Origin: Plantago major
Lineage: Eukaryota > Streptophyta > Magnoliopsida > Lamiales > Plantaginaceae
Direction of reading: 5' to 3'
NCBI GenBank assembly: GCA_026545765.1
Contig: JAIFAC010000478.1
Span: 1-64,000 of the forward strand
Length of the DNA stretch: 64,000 bases
Shown in pieces: positions 36,227 through 48,671 of the stretch. The position numbers and the translations under genes were made by a program. The notes under the pieces were generated by a model. The model was not told where the DNA came from. It was given only the letters and a program-made list of their open reading frames with translations, and did not search any database. The stretch's first letter is position 1. Each line of letters starts with the position of its first letter.

Positions 36227-38260
36227 TCGTTCGCACTTCGGGTGGAAATTGAAATCCGGGGCAATCTTTACTTGCAACAAAACCCTATGGAGGCACTCCA
36301 TCATAATCACAAAGAGTAATGGGGAAATAGGGTCACCTTGACGCAAACCCCTTTCCTCCTTTAGAAGCCGTGAGGGAGCTCCATTAATGGAGTATCTGTA
36401 CAAGGCTGAACACACTCACTGCATGACCCAATCCGTGAACTGCACCGGGAAGCTAAGTTCATCCATAATTCTTTCCAGAGCACTCCATTCCACAGTGTCA
36501 TATGCTTTCTGTAAATCCATTTGAATCATGCACCGCGGGGAGACATTCTTCTTGTCATAATCTCTCACCAACTCACTGGCCAGAAGAATGTTATCATGTA
36601 TCACCTTTCCGGAGGAAAGCGATCGCTTTCATCCACCACAGAGTTAATGACCTTACTTAACCAGTTTGTAAGGATCTTGGAGATAATCTTGTACAGGGTA
36701 GTGAGACACGAGATATGCCTCATCTCTTTCATAGTACAGGCTCCAGCCGACTTTGGGATAAGAGTGACTAGAGTACAATTCACTGCTTTGTATAACCTCT
36801 CATTTTCAAAGAAATAGTATATAGCAGCAAGGACATCCACTTTATCACCGCCATGCAACTTTGAAGAACCTGCATTAAATCCACGACACTGGGCTTTCAG
36901 ATTCCGATACCTTGTAGCGCCTCCCAAACCTCCTTCTCAGTCACCTTTAGAATAAGCCCAAGTCTTTCTTGCCGATTTAGTTGCTTCCCATTCCTTAGAG
37001 CCTCAATGTCAATTCCATCTAGCTGAGTCCACTTTGTACACGTATGCCGTAGAACCTAAGAACCTCGTTCTCCATCGCCTGTGTTCAAAACCACTCCCTC
37101 AGTAACCAGTTCTTAAGGCCAGCTTGCCGATTCTTATCCTTGACGACGGTATGAAAGAAAGCATTATTTCCACCCCCCACACGTAGCCAATGCACCTTCA
37201 CCTTTTGTGCCACAAGTGATTCCTCGATCTCATTCCACTTTACCACCTCAGCCAAAGCTAGTTTGACTCTATCAATCCGCCCCACCTCGAAACGGTCGAG
37301 GAGAAGATCTTCTTGCGCAGCTAGGAGCTCTACGCGGGCGCTGTCCAAGCGTACCCGTGCCCCCGCATGCTGCCTCCCCAACGTCCCCATATGCGGTTGG
37401 AGGCCAAGCAGTCGTTTCCAAACCGTAAACATCGGCTGCCTCGTACCACCATGCCTCCAATTCGCCTGTACGGTCCCAAGGAACTGATCATGGGTAGCAA
37501 TACTGTTGATGAATCGGAATTGACGGTTTCTCGGTCTATTCACCACCTCCATCTGCAAAAATAACGGGGTGTGATCAGATACCCCAGGCTCCAGAACCCT
37601 AAGTATCATAGCATCAAATTTTCGGAACCATGCAGGATTGCAGATGGCGCGATCAATATGCGTGGTAGATATGCCTATTGACCACGTGAAGTGGTCTCCA
37701 ATCGTGTCCTTCTCGGTTAATCCTGTAACATCCATCATATTCGCCAGGTCCCGGAACTCCGCCGCCACCACACGTTGCCCTCCTATTCGGTCATCATAGT
37801 GCAGTACATTGTTAAAATCACCTATTACCATCCACGGGTCCCCTATTTGTGACGCCAACTATTCAATATCACTCCAGAGATTGCGTCGCTGCTCAAGCGT
37901 ATTATGTGCATACACGAAAGTAATCCACTGTGAAAGCCGACCATCCAGAGAGTATATTCCACAGTGAATATATTGATCCGACGAGGCTACCAATTGAACA
38001 TCAATGTTTTGATCATCCCAAAGAATCCAAATACGACCATTATCATGTTCATCATAATTATCAAGATAGCATCATTTGCGTCCCAAACCCCTGCGAACTC
38101 GGTCCATCTTGTCTTTCTTTACCCTTATTTCCAATAGAGCAACAATTGATACATTAAGATCAGAGAGATGGGAGCCAATCTCACGAAATTTTACTGCTTT
38201 GTTTAGCCCCCTGATGTTCCAGATAATCATAATATCGGTTTTGCTCAGCCTCGGAGACAA
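36227..38260 (-). pseudogene. LINE ORF2, N-terminal part (endonuclease and RT)
   Basis: From 38260 the minus strand reads IMIIWNIRGLNKAVKFREIG and VALLEIRVK, the start of the apurinic-type endonuclease. A shift near 38075 leads to QWITFVYAHNTLEQRR. After a stop near 37860 come GDPWMVIGDFNNVLHYDDRI and the closing SDHTPL motif (frame 37858-37085). RT follows: TLVTLIPK, IQMDLQKAYDTVEW, and RGLRQGDPISPLLFVIMMEC, ending at the CACTA insertion. Order and motifs are those of plant L1 ORF2. With the other half the coding span is about 3.3 kb, roughly normal. ORF1 is not identified. Confidence 0.88.
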
Positions 38261-38982
38261 TCAAAGGTTCCAAAGCCGCAAAACCATTCCGCAAAACAAT
38301 GTCAAAGTTTTATTATTAAGGTTTAAGTTAATTTGTATATTGTATATACTGGAAATCTTCTGGATTTTATTTGTTTCGTATCTTAATTTCTCCATCTTTA
38401 TGGCTCTGTTTACCAGTAGCTTTTTAGCTAGCTTTTCAGCTCCAGGAGCTTCTTTTGACCATTGACTAATAAAAAGCTTATTACGTGAACGCGCAGTTTT
38501 TTAAATCAGCTAGCTGAAAGAAGCTAACCAACTTAGCTTGTTGAAAAAAAAAAAAGCTCCTTCCTGTCTTTTCATTCCAAAAATGTCCCTGACCTAAAAA
38601 TAAATAAAATAGAAAAAATCAATCGTTACTATATCAGTCTCTTTTTAATCCATCTGCCTCTCTTTAAAATGCACACATGTATACTATTTTTATACATCCA
38701 TCATCGATTTTTTTCTTATAAAGTTAGCACTTATATCTACACAACTTATCTAAAGACGTCCTATGTTATCAATAAAACCATTCATGTTATTAATCAAAAC
38801 ATCTATGTTGTTAACGGAATAAATATTGTTGTAATATGAAAAAATACAAATTTTGAGAACATAAGTGTTTTGATTAATAAGGCTCCTTTCTTTCTTACTT
38901 TTCAACCAGTTTCTTCGCTTGTCACTGTTCTCTCTCATTTTCTCTTATGTAACTACTCTTTCGGATGAGATCTTGTTGTTCT
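38261..38982. other. No gene; possible MITE debris and repeat words
   Basis: 38400-38560 is rich in AGCTTTTTAGCTAGC-type words, as in some hAT-like MITEs, but I could not fix ends. 38740-38870 has CTATGTTATCAAT-like words that also fill 41100-42000. Confidence 0.35.
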
Positions 38983-40891
38983 TGTCACGCCCCAAAACCA
39001 AATCACTTTGGCGCGACCGGCCGTCTATCGTGAGATGGGTTCACGCCAACACGAAGCCTACTTTAATCCTCAAATATCTCAGAGTGGTACAAACAGAGCA
39101 TCTAAAAGTCCCTTAAGTAATTATAACAATAATTACAAGTCCTCAGTACATAACAATCCCAATACTACAAGTCATCTTATACTTTACAAATATCAGAGTA
39201 AGCAACAGCTACTAAACAATCTTCTCAAAATCCACCATCCGTCTACCGAGCTTAACTCCGTCAGATCATCAACCAATGTCACTTCACTAAATATCCGAAG
39301 GGGGTTAGGGTGAGCCTCATTGACACTTCTACCGGATCAAGCAGCGTAGTAAAACATACATATTTATATACACACGGTAACAATTCACATATCCAAAATC
39401 AGAACATGGAGTACTTTCACAAATCAGTAAGACAGTAGTTTAGCTCAATCAGATTTTACCCTAGGCCACTATTAGATCCCGTGGCAGGGAAGATGACATA
39501 CATAACGGTAACAACAGGTTTCCCCGAAAGGAAAAACATAAACAGTAGGTTTCCTAACAGGAAATAATAACAGTAGGTTCCCCCGCGGAAAGGAACAGTA
39601 AACGGTAGGAAGTATGCTTCTATGCCAATAAACCCTCATAAGAGGTCAGTACAGAGCGTAGGCAAAACTGAGAGCTAAAACATAATTTTATTTTCTCCAT
39701 GTAACAGAAACATAATTTTCACACATCACATGCATCATCGTAAAAATACACTTTTAGGTTTCACATACTTGATCCTTTCGAATAGACTATCATACTAAGT
39801 CCCATATCTTGATATAATAACCATAAGTTATTTATCAAACACTAAAATTATATATATACGATAATACGAAAATAAGAGCAAAAGTGTCAAAGAAACCCCC
39901 TTACCTCAAGGTCGATACGAATCCAGTCAAGCTTACATAATTGCAACATTCTCCAATAGCTTGCACATCGAATCTCCAAAAGTTAACTTAAACCACAATT
40001 CATCCAAAGAACCGATCACAAACTCCGCATCTACTACAGTTTTATAGGTCGATATTGAGGAAATAGGGTAACAAGGGAAAACGGTAATTTTCTGGAGCTA
40101 GGAAAAATAGGAATAAATGGTGGGAGGGCATATTTGTGATTCTGCAATGTTCAGGGATAGAACAGTAATTTAAACGGGTCGAAAAATAGGCTGGAATAAA
40201 AAAGAATACAAAATTTGCCTCCATCAAGGTTCAAACACTTGACCTCCAGCTTACAATCCAAAGTCCCTACCACTGCACCACACACACTACAGTTATTTAC
40301 GTGACACAAGAATCTATTTCACTTGTAAGGTCGTCAGAATTTACATACCAACCTCGCGCTTTCAAATTCTCAAACACAACTCCTTCAGGATTCTGCAATC
40401 TTTTGATTCAGTCCCTGCGAATCCGAAAAGTTTCCAAACTTCCTAAAATCGAACCATACTCCTTCAAATCCAAGCAAGGGCTACGAGAATCGATTACCCA
40501 TTATCTCCTCCATCTAAAACCATCAATAACAGTCCAAAACCTCAATGAATCGGTCCAAACAACACAAATCAGTCCAATAATTTTCCCAAATCAGATTTCC
40601 AATTTCTTGTTTATGTTTCTAGCATCCATAACCCCTTGTAATCGTTCAATTCCGGTGCAAAATTCGGTGCGGCTGGGTGGTGGGTGTGAGGAAGAAGAAG
40701 AGAACGAGAAGCAGGAACAAAAGAACGTCTGAATAAAGAAGAAGAAAAGAATGAGCCAAATATCCAATAAATAAACCTAATGGGCTTTTAGTAATTGGAC
40801 CTTTTACTCGTATAACAACCCAAGTCCAAATAATTTACTGCCTCAAAAGCAAATTCAAATTGACGCTTCAAAAAATTTCCGGGATTTTACA
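38983..40891 (+). mobile_element. Solo LTR, same family as 6189-7565 (long version)
   Basis: Starts TGTCACGCCCCAAAACC and ends CCGGGATTTTACA. The target duplication GTTCT is perfect (38978-38982 and 40892-40896). It is about 530 bp longer than the other copy. No internal region remains. It splits a stretch of CTATGTT-word repeats. Confidence 0.88.
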
Positions 40892-42230
40892 GTTCTCCTG
40901 CTCAAATCTGTTAGAAATTTGTCTGTGAGTGTTTTGTTATAGTTATCATTGTGTGATTTCGTTTGTTTTCCAGTTTTTTGTGTTCTAGGGTTTTGTTCAA
41001 TTTTTTTTTGTTTTTGAGATTTTTTGTTGTTTGAGGCGTAATCATGCTTGCATATGAATTGAACAATGTTTTCATTCAAAATCCGAACTCAATCATCAAC
41101 TCAGATCTGAAAAAATAAGGTATGCAACGTTTTTACATTCTTTCGTATATGGCTATGTTCTCAACAGTATTGTCCATGTTCTCTAGATAATGTCCTATGT
41201 TTTCATGCATAACCTGACAGCCATTTATGCTCTGTTTTTTTTTTTAAATATTACATTGTGTTACTGTATTTTCCTATATTCTTACGTATATGCACTATCT
41301 TCTCACCAATATACTCTATGTTTTCAGCAATATCCACTATGTTTACGTATATGAACAATATCTTTTTTTTTTTTTTTTTTTTTTTTGGGTGTGATCCATT
41401 ATCTCTACCACTTAGCCTATATGACTGAGAATATGAAATTCTTTTTTGTTAACATCTGATTTTTCTGTGTCAGGTTCTTATAATATTTTGATGAGAAAAT
41501 ATTTGAATTGTCTGATAACATGGGATATATGATTGAGAACATAGAATAATATGATTGGTAACATAGGGTATTTTTCCTTTCTGTGAATATAATCTTGTGT
41601 TTTGGTATAATGGATTAGTATGTTGAAAACATAGATGTAATAGTTGAGAACATATCTGAGTATCTGAGCAACATAAAACATGGTTATAAATGTATAGAAT
41701 ATGGATGAATATATTGAGTTCATGAATAAATATGTTGAGATCGTGGATTAATAAATAACATTGAAATAACATATGCCTTTTAAATATTCAAACTCCATGT
41801 AGAGAACATGTAATATAATGTATATAAGATTTTCAGGTTGACAAAACAATTACTACACGGCAATAGGTGATTTTGTTGAGAATATATAGGTGATTTGGTA
41901 AAACAATATTAGTCCATGTTCTCAACATATATAATCGTCCATGTTATCAACATATTCATCCATGAACTCAACAATATTCAAAGACCCTGAACTCAACAGA
42001 TTCAAAACCATAAAAATGATCCGAAGAACAAGATTATATTCAAACGGAACCTAGATCATTCACAACATGTAAAACCATGATCCAAAAAACAAGATTCTAT
42101 TCAAAACGAAATATTATATCATTCAATTACATGTTGTATAACTGTTCATACATCTGCTAAAACCAGGACATATAATGCTATTTCTTTTGTCTCTTTCCAA
42201 AACCTCTTCTTGATCTCTATCTACTAGGGG
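40892..42230. repeat. AT-rich region filled with TATGTTCTC / GAGAACATA words
   Basis: TATGTTCTC-like words run forward at 41130-41350, reversed (GAGAACATA) at 41530-41660, and forward again at 41910-41970. A T24 run lies at 41363-41386. No gene is credible; the frames at 41470-41772 are made of these words. Confidence 0.5.
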
Positions 42231-42681
42231 TGTACGCGGGCGGTTACAGGCGGTTATTTACCAAAATTATAACCGACCCACCTATGGCGGGTAGGCCAAA
42301 TCACTAACCACGGCGGGTATGTTTTTCTCCAAACCGTCGCGGGTGGGTTGGGTATTTTAACGGGCGGTTGGAGGGGGGATTGGCGGTTTTCACACGTTAA
42401 AATTAGAACATACTATATATTACAATATATTTAAAATAGAGTAAAATAGTTTAAATACGAAATAAAACATCTCATAATATATTGTGAAAGAATGGACAAG
42501 TTTTGAATTTTGTGATAACCAAAATTGACTTGATGTTTATAGGCAAAGCAACAAAAGGGATGATGAATATTGATTAAATTTTGTTTGATTACTGGATAAT
42601 GGATATTTGATAGGCCACACAGTCACACACTGGTGTTTTGGGGAGTTCATGTATTCACTCATTTTGCTTATATGCAGTGCT
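42231..42681. other. Possible hAT-type MITE fragment
   Basis: AGGGGTGTACGCGGGCGG followed by GGCGGGTATG and GGCGGTT words to about 42400 resembles common plant hAT MITE ends. The partner end is not found. Confidence 0.25.
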
Positions 42682-43902
42682 TCTGTATGTGTACACACCT
42701 TGACCTCTATTAATGTCTTCGTCTAGATCAACCCCAATAGAGGTAAATGAGAAGACATGATTATAAACACGAATGTTTTTCCTAAATGTCTTACCTTGGA
42801 CAGAGTCATCACGAAATAGATTTAGCAACTCCGTAGGCACAGTAATAGAATGTAGAATTACTTTACCTTGTTTGCAACAAAAGCTTTCACTTTCTCCTTT
42901 AAACAATAATGCTTGACAATGGGAACAATTGGTAGGGGGTGGTAGTTTGAACTCAACAACCATTATGGTTTCAGTAAAATCAACTGCAATGTTGTGGTAA
43001 TTCATGCATCGTGTAGAGTGCTGATACTGAGCAATATCAAAGGTTGCATTGACACTGCGAATTGCTGCATATCTCTATTATGTAATTGATCATTTGTGAG
43101 ATGACCTGTATGAAAAAAGATTGTACGTTATGAGCAATCGAATTGACTTTAATTTTGATACCAAGTATTGGCCTTAAATGACGGGGTAATTACCTCGCCC
43201 ATCAGGAATATGAGCATGTGAGGTTGAGCCCTGCTCTATGGTAGTAGGCCTACCATTACAGATGAAAGGGTCGTACGGTAATGGTATGAATCGACACCTT
43301 CCCACAGACAAACCTGCATATATATATAATAATCCAGGATATATTAACTCCATATGTTTAGAAAAAGCAATATGATCTTTATTTATCTCCTGAAAATGTA
43401 GTCTATTAGGAACCTACGTCTGTAAATGTATAAATGTAGAATTAAATGTCAGTTACCTTCATTAATCTGCATATCATTCACACTTGCTGATGAGAAAAGT
43501 TGAGATTTGAGTAAGTAGAGCTTGGTCATAAAAGTGTATATAATATTAGAGGTGAGTGATTTGATAAAATCAATGGTACCTGCTTGGACTTCTACGTCAT
43601 GGAGGTTATTCAAACCGAAAGGTTGTTGAAGTGGAGCTTGTGAATGAGATTGATTGGCTGCAATGTGCCAGTTTGAATCTGAAGTATTTTTTTCGGTGTA
43701 GTTTGTTGGATAGTGTGAGGTTAAAGGCAAAATAAGAATGGTAAACAATTATTAAAACCATTTAATGTTTGTATGAATTCAACGTGCAACTAAGAAAGTG
43801 TTATAATTAACCTTGTTGAACGTGGACTTCATGGAGATTATCCGGAACTAAAGGATGCGGCAAAGGGAATGATGGAATTGATCGATGTGCAACAACAACT
43901 GA
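42682..43902 (-). repeat. Second copy of the Helitron N-terminal segment
   Basis: Direct copy (about 1.22 kb) of 47058-48274. Its frame at 43005-42655 reads MNYHNIAVDFTETIMVVEF, CSHCQALLFKGESESFC and HVFSFTSIGVDLDEDINRGQ like the other copy. It then runs into unrelated sequence (YRSTAYKQNE) at 42682. In element order it lies after the helicase, where the C-terminal helicase should be. Confidence 0.85.
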
Positions 43903-44602
43903 ATTATGCTGGCTTGTATGGTTTGTGACCTCGATTCCAAGCACAATTATCTGTGAGTTGGAGAAGTTGAACCTTTGACCATAAATGTGACTGAATTATG
44001 CTGGCTTGTATGGTTTGTGACCTCGTGCCTCCAGAAACAACAGGAACAACTTGGCGGAAGTCGCCACCAAAGATCATAACCTTACCACCAAATGGCATGT
44101 CTACTTCTAACACGTCTCTTAAGGTTCGATTGACAATTTCAATCGACTTCCTATTTGCCATTGGGGTCTCATCCCATATAATTGACGAAGCATGTTTTAA
44201 TAGTTGACACAATTCTGATTGCTTGCTGAAAAAACATACCGAATTGGATTCCAATTTAATTGGTATTTTAAGCAAAGAATGTGATGTTCTTCCTCCTGGT
44301 GGTTGAGTAGCAACAATACCTGATGTGGCTGATGCAAGCATTATTAGCCCATCTTTGCGAAAGTGTGCCAGTAATGCTCGATACAGATAAGTTTTTCCAG
44401 TTCCACCAGGTCCATCAACAAAGAATACATCACTCCTCCTCTGAACAATTGCTTCTTTAATGGTGGTGAATGCATGCATTTGGCCCGCATTTAAATTCTC
44501 CAAAGCTTGTAAATCTTCATCGGGTGTTGGTATTGAGAGTTCATTCTCTATCATGCCAGAAACGTCTCCCATACTTTGGAAGCTATCATCAATCTGTGGC
44601 AA
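43903..44602 (-). pseudogene. Helitron helicase (PIF1-like), truncated
   Basis: Reads LNAGQMHAFTTIKEAI, the Walker A motif GPGGTGKTYLYRALLA, ASATSGIVATQPPGGRTSHS, the Walker B motif IIWDETPM, and GGDFRQVVPVVSGG, then SHLWSKVQLLQLTDN. Helitron RepHel proteins use this 5'-3' helicase to peel off a strand during rolling-circle transposition. The frame ends soon after at a junction, so the later helicase motifs are missing. A 35-base stretch is repeated at 43899-43933 and 43991-44025, marking a rearrangement. Confidence 0.9.
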
Positions 44603-44620
44603 ATCAAAATCTTTTAGACT

Positions 44621-45116
44621 TCACTGATGACACATAAGAATGGTATTTATGCCATTTAGAAGCCTGTTCTTCAAGAAATTGGTATTGGTATGACTTGTCG
44701 AAGAGTAATCCTCAACCATGTATTGAAAATTTTCATCCCATAAACTTTGTAAGCGAGTAGGCTGGCAAAAAATCAATATCGTTGCAAATAACCTTTTGAG
44801 TGATGATGGCATTCTTAAAGATCTAGCCTCATTCAAGCAATGTCTAATACTCTGATCTTCTTCAAGAACCCCCACTCTCAAATTGCCTAAATGTAAGATA
44901 ATGTACACCATTTACAGTTAACAAATCATCAAAAGATTTTGGGCCCCATACATGATTCAACAATAACCGCAAGTAGAAGCGTTCCCCCTCATTTGGTGAA
45001 GCTGAATATATCCTACCAAGAACTTTGATGGTTGATCTACGCTTATTCCAAGTTTTTAGTCATGATTTCCATGCATAATATTCTGGAAATTCATGATATA
45101 AATACATATTAGTTTC
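44621..45116 (-). pseudogene. Helitron RepHel linker region
   Basis: Joins Rep and helicase. Pieces are GRIYSASPNEGERFYLRLLL, NHVWGPKSFDDLLTVNGVHY (near 45020-44900) and CLNEARSLRMPSSLKRLFAT (44911-44621 frame). At least two shifts or stops break it. It matches the region normally found between Rep and helicase in plant Helitrons. Confidence 0.75.
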
Positions 45117-46170
45117 CTAGCCTGAAGCATAAACTTGAAAAAATTCAGTCAACATAGTTCTAGAGTTCGGCTCATCATTCAGAATATCATCAACTCTTTC
45201 ATGCTGGTAGTAATGCACCTGTTGTTTGTTAGGTAAGTGAAGTTGTAGGCGAACAACACTGGGATATAAGCGAGTTAATGGGAGCTTAAAAAGTCTCCAC
45301 AATGCTTCAGGAGCACATATCCATCTTCCATCAACAAATTTAGTGACCTCATCATATTTCGGACCGGCACGTACTTCACAAACCACACAATCTGGCCCCT
45401 TGTATATGTATTTATATATGTACTTTATGCTCTTGATGCTGCTATATATCTCAACATTTATGTGACAATCATACTTCAGCAACAACCAGGGATTATACGG
45501 AACTACCCACCTATTATCAATAACTTTATTGCCATTTGCGTCCATATAAATGAACATATTATCATCTCGATGTCGATATACTGGATAAGAATCATTACCC
45601 TGGATGGTGCACGTTGCGAACTGCATTGGATAATTTTTCTTACACTTTCTGTCTTTCATGCAAGGAGCATGTCGGTTCATAACTCCACATGGTCCATGTA
45701 TCATATGTTTCAGGACAGCATCATATAGCATAGGTTCTTGCTCTTTGATAGGTATCTCTGCCCTTACAACTTTATCGTAGTCATCTGGAGTAGCTAACAT
45801 ATCAGAGTCTCTCAATATAACTAACATATGCACATGAGGCAATCCACGTTTTTGAAACTCCACAACATGAACATGCCCAATGACATGGCCAAGAACACCA
45901 CGACTGTAAATATCCATTTTCAACTCCTCATATTTTGCACGAAAGACCTTTGTGAGTAAATCTGGACGATCTTGTGCAACTTGCCCCGCGAAAAGTTGTT
46001 CCTAAATCTCCTTCCAATTAGGATTGCAAGTCATTGTAATGAAAAGATCATGTTTACGTATTTTTTGAACAACTGTCATGGCGTCTAGGTACCGTTGGTA
46101 ATTATCTCGTGGGCTTCCTGTAAAAGATGAAGGCAGGATAGTGCGATGCCCAATATTACCTGCATAAATA
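45117..46170 (-). pseudogene. Helitron Rep (HUH endonuclease) domain
   Basis: Reads GSPRDNYQRYLDAMTVVQKI and DLFITMTCNPNWKEI (near 46130-46010), then a stop. The frame at 45923-45117 has the HUH motif in FQKRGLPHVHMLV and the tyrosine pair in KYIYKYIYKG. Both catalytic elements of a rolling-circle Rep (metal-binding His-x-His and two Tyr) are thus kept. The section HGPCGVMNRHAPCM with CKKNYP is the usual cysteine-bearing linker. One in-frame stop near 46004 prevents a full protein. Confidence 0.9.
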
Positions 46171-46807
46171 ATTAATGACGTTAAAATATTGAAATAGTGA
46201 TGTGCTTTATAATTTAAAAGTTCGTAGGGGGAAGAAAACTTATAAGCTTAGTAAATTACCTGCATAATTTTCTCGACTTCTAAGCAATCTTGAAGACCTT
46301 GTATAGCTCAACTCTAATGTTTTCTTGATGAGACCTTATGAATCGCATTTTGTGTTTCAATCTTTACATAATTGTCAACAACATATTGTCGTAATGACGA
46401 CCGCCATATAAAAGGATACTTAGGTCATGCATCCGTATCTGTTTTCATGAATAGAAGATGAAATATTGTGTTAGAATGTGGTTAAGATGTTAGTCTTGGT
46501 AAGAGTAATTAGTGGTGGATCAAAATTAAAATTTACCTGCAACATATAGGCGTAGTAATCACAACATGTTACTTTAACATTGTTGATAGTACATGTATCA
46601 GAATCCCATCCGTATGTGCCATAAGGGAGTAATAAGGGATACTGCATTGGGTCGTAAAAGCCAGAGAATTCTTTGAGACTTATGAGATGACTAGCATGTG
46701 TTTACACAATAATATCCCTGGTAGTATCGGCATGTAAAGATTCATCAACAAATATAATAGCTGCTACTTGAGATGCAGTGGGGAGGACGACGCCTTTTAG
46801 AAGAAGG
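46171..46807 (-). other. Helitron Rep upstream part, introns or decay
   Basis: Helitron-like text continues in fragments on the minus strand, including the region of the central N-terminal domain, with no single frame. Short intron-like stretches (ACCTGCAT... acceptor forms) are present. Confidence 0.45.
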
Positions 46808-47380
46808 TCACTCTTTAATGAAAAGCCTACATTCGAAGATCTTGACTGGGCTAGTTACAAATCTCATCACAAAAGGATTATTGGAATCAAGTATCCCTTT
46901 GATTATCTGAATTATAGTGCCATCCAGTTCATCACTTTCTATTAGACGATTTTCCAATTCATGTTCGGTATCATAAATATACATCTGAAGATAGCGAGGC
47001 CTTCTTCCAGAAATCGGCAGTAGTGATCCTATCTTATGAATTACGGATCCATGAGCTCTGTATGTGTACACACCTTGACCTCTATTAATGTCTTCGTCTA
47101 GATCAACCCCAATAGAGGTAAATGAGAAGACATGATTATAAGCACGGATGTTTTTCCTAAATGTCTTACCTTGGACAGAGCCATCACGAAATAGATGTAG
47201 CAACTCCGTAGGCACAGGAATAGAAGGTAGAATTACTTTACCTTGTTTCCAACAAAAGCTTTCACTTTCTCCTTTAAACAATAATGCTTGACAATGGGAA
47301 CAATTGGTAGGGGTGGTAGTTTGAAACTCAACAACCATTATGGTTTCAGTAAAATCAACTGCAATGTTGTGGTAATTCAT
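46808..47380 (-). pseudogene. Helitron RepHel N-terminal zinc-finger-like domain
   Basis: Starts MNYHNIAVDF, carries CSHCQALLFKGESESFCWKQ, KGKV-like GKVILPSIPVPTELLHLF, YNHVFSFTSIGVDLDED, GQGVYTYRAHGSVIHKIGSL and PRYLQMYIYDTEHELENR. This is the conserved block before the Helitron-like N domain. The C-C-C arrangement is a probable zinc site; the usual second Cys of the CC pair is Trp here (CW), while the duplicate copy keeps CC. Confidence 0.88.
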
Positions 47381-48274
47381 GCATCGTGTAGAGTATTGAT
47401 ACTGAGCAATATCAAAGGTTGCATTGACATCGCAATTCTTTGCATCATCTCTATTATGTAATTGATCATTTGTGAGATGACCTGTATGAGAAAAGATTGT
47501 ACGTTATGAGCAATCGAATTGACTTTAATTTTGATACCAAGTATTGGCCTTAAATGACGGGGTAATTACCTCGCCCATCAGGAATATGAGCATGTGAGGT
47601 TGAGCCCTGCTCTATAGTAGTAGGCCTACCATTACAGATGAAAGGGTTGTACGATAATGGTATGAATCGACACCTTCCCACAGATAAACCTGCATATATA
47701 TAATAATCCAGGATATATTAACTCCATATGTTTAGAAAAAGCAATATGATCTTTATTTATCTCCTGAAAATGTAGTCTATTAGGAACCTACGTCTGTAAT
47801 CGTATAAATGTAGAATTAAATGTCAGTTACCTTCATTAATCTGCATATCATTCACACCTGCTGATGAGAAAAGTTGAGGTTTGAGTAAGTAGAGCTTGGT
47901 CATAAAAGTGTATATAATATTAGAGGTGAGTGATTTGATAAAATCAATGGTACTTGCTTGGACTTCTACATCGCGGAGGTTATTCAAACCGAAAGGTTGT
48001 TGAAGTGGAGCATGCGAATGAGATTGATTGGCCTGCAATGTGCCAATTTGAATCTGAAGTATTTTTTTTGGTGTAGTTTGTTGGATAGTGTGAGGTTAAA
48101 GGCAAAAAAAGAATGGTAAAAAATTATTAAAACCATTTAATGTTTGTATGAATTCACCGTGCAACTAAGAAAGTGTTATAATTAACCTTTTTGAACGTGG
48201 ACTTCATGGTGATTATCAGGAACTAAAGGATGCGGCAAAGGGAATGATGGAATTGATCGATGTGCAGCAACAAC
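47058..48274 (-). repeat. First copy of the duplicated Helitron segment
   Basis: Pairs with 42682-43902. It contains the zinc-finger-like domain start and the upstream leader. The copia element is inserted at its upper edge, in the ACAAC at 48270-48274. Confidence 0.85.
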
Positions 48275-48664
48275 TGTTGGACACACGGGATAGGATAAAC
48301 GAAAAATGGAATTTATTTGGAGGCTCGAAAATATATTTTTATAGAGTTTCGGTATTATAAAGATTTTTCGAATGCTTACTGAAGCTATTCGATAATTTTA
48401 CAAGGCTTTGCTATGCCTATCTATTTTTATTATGCTTGTCTTTTGCTAGTGAGAAGGATTTTATTGATCCATTACAAGAGAAACTAGTAAGGCCTATTTA
48501 TAGTTGTGCTATGTTGTTGCTTCTTCATTTCTCTTAACCACCATTCTAGAAGGACCAAGATTAATCAAGATTATCTTCAAGTGGATGAATATGAGCCACT
48601 TATTTCCACCGCCATACTAGAAGCTTTGAGAATATTTGAGAAATTGCAAATTATTATTTTATCA
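48275..48664 (-). repeat. 3' LTR of the copia element
   Basis: Minus-strand start TGATAAAATAATAATTTGC, end CCAACA. Next to the polypurine tract. Confidence 0.95.
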
Positions 48665-48671
48665 CCCCCTC

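Noticed and set aside
42655-43005. A separate gene like the Helitron N-terminal domain
   Set aside because: It is the duplicated segment, cut at 42682, not an independent gene.
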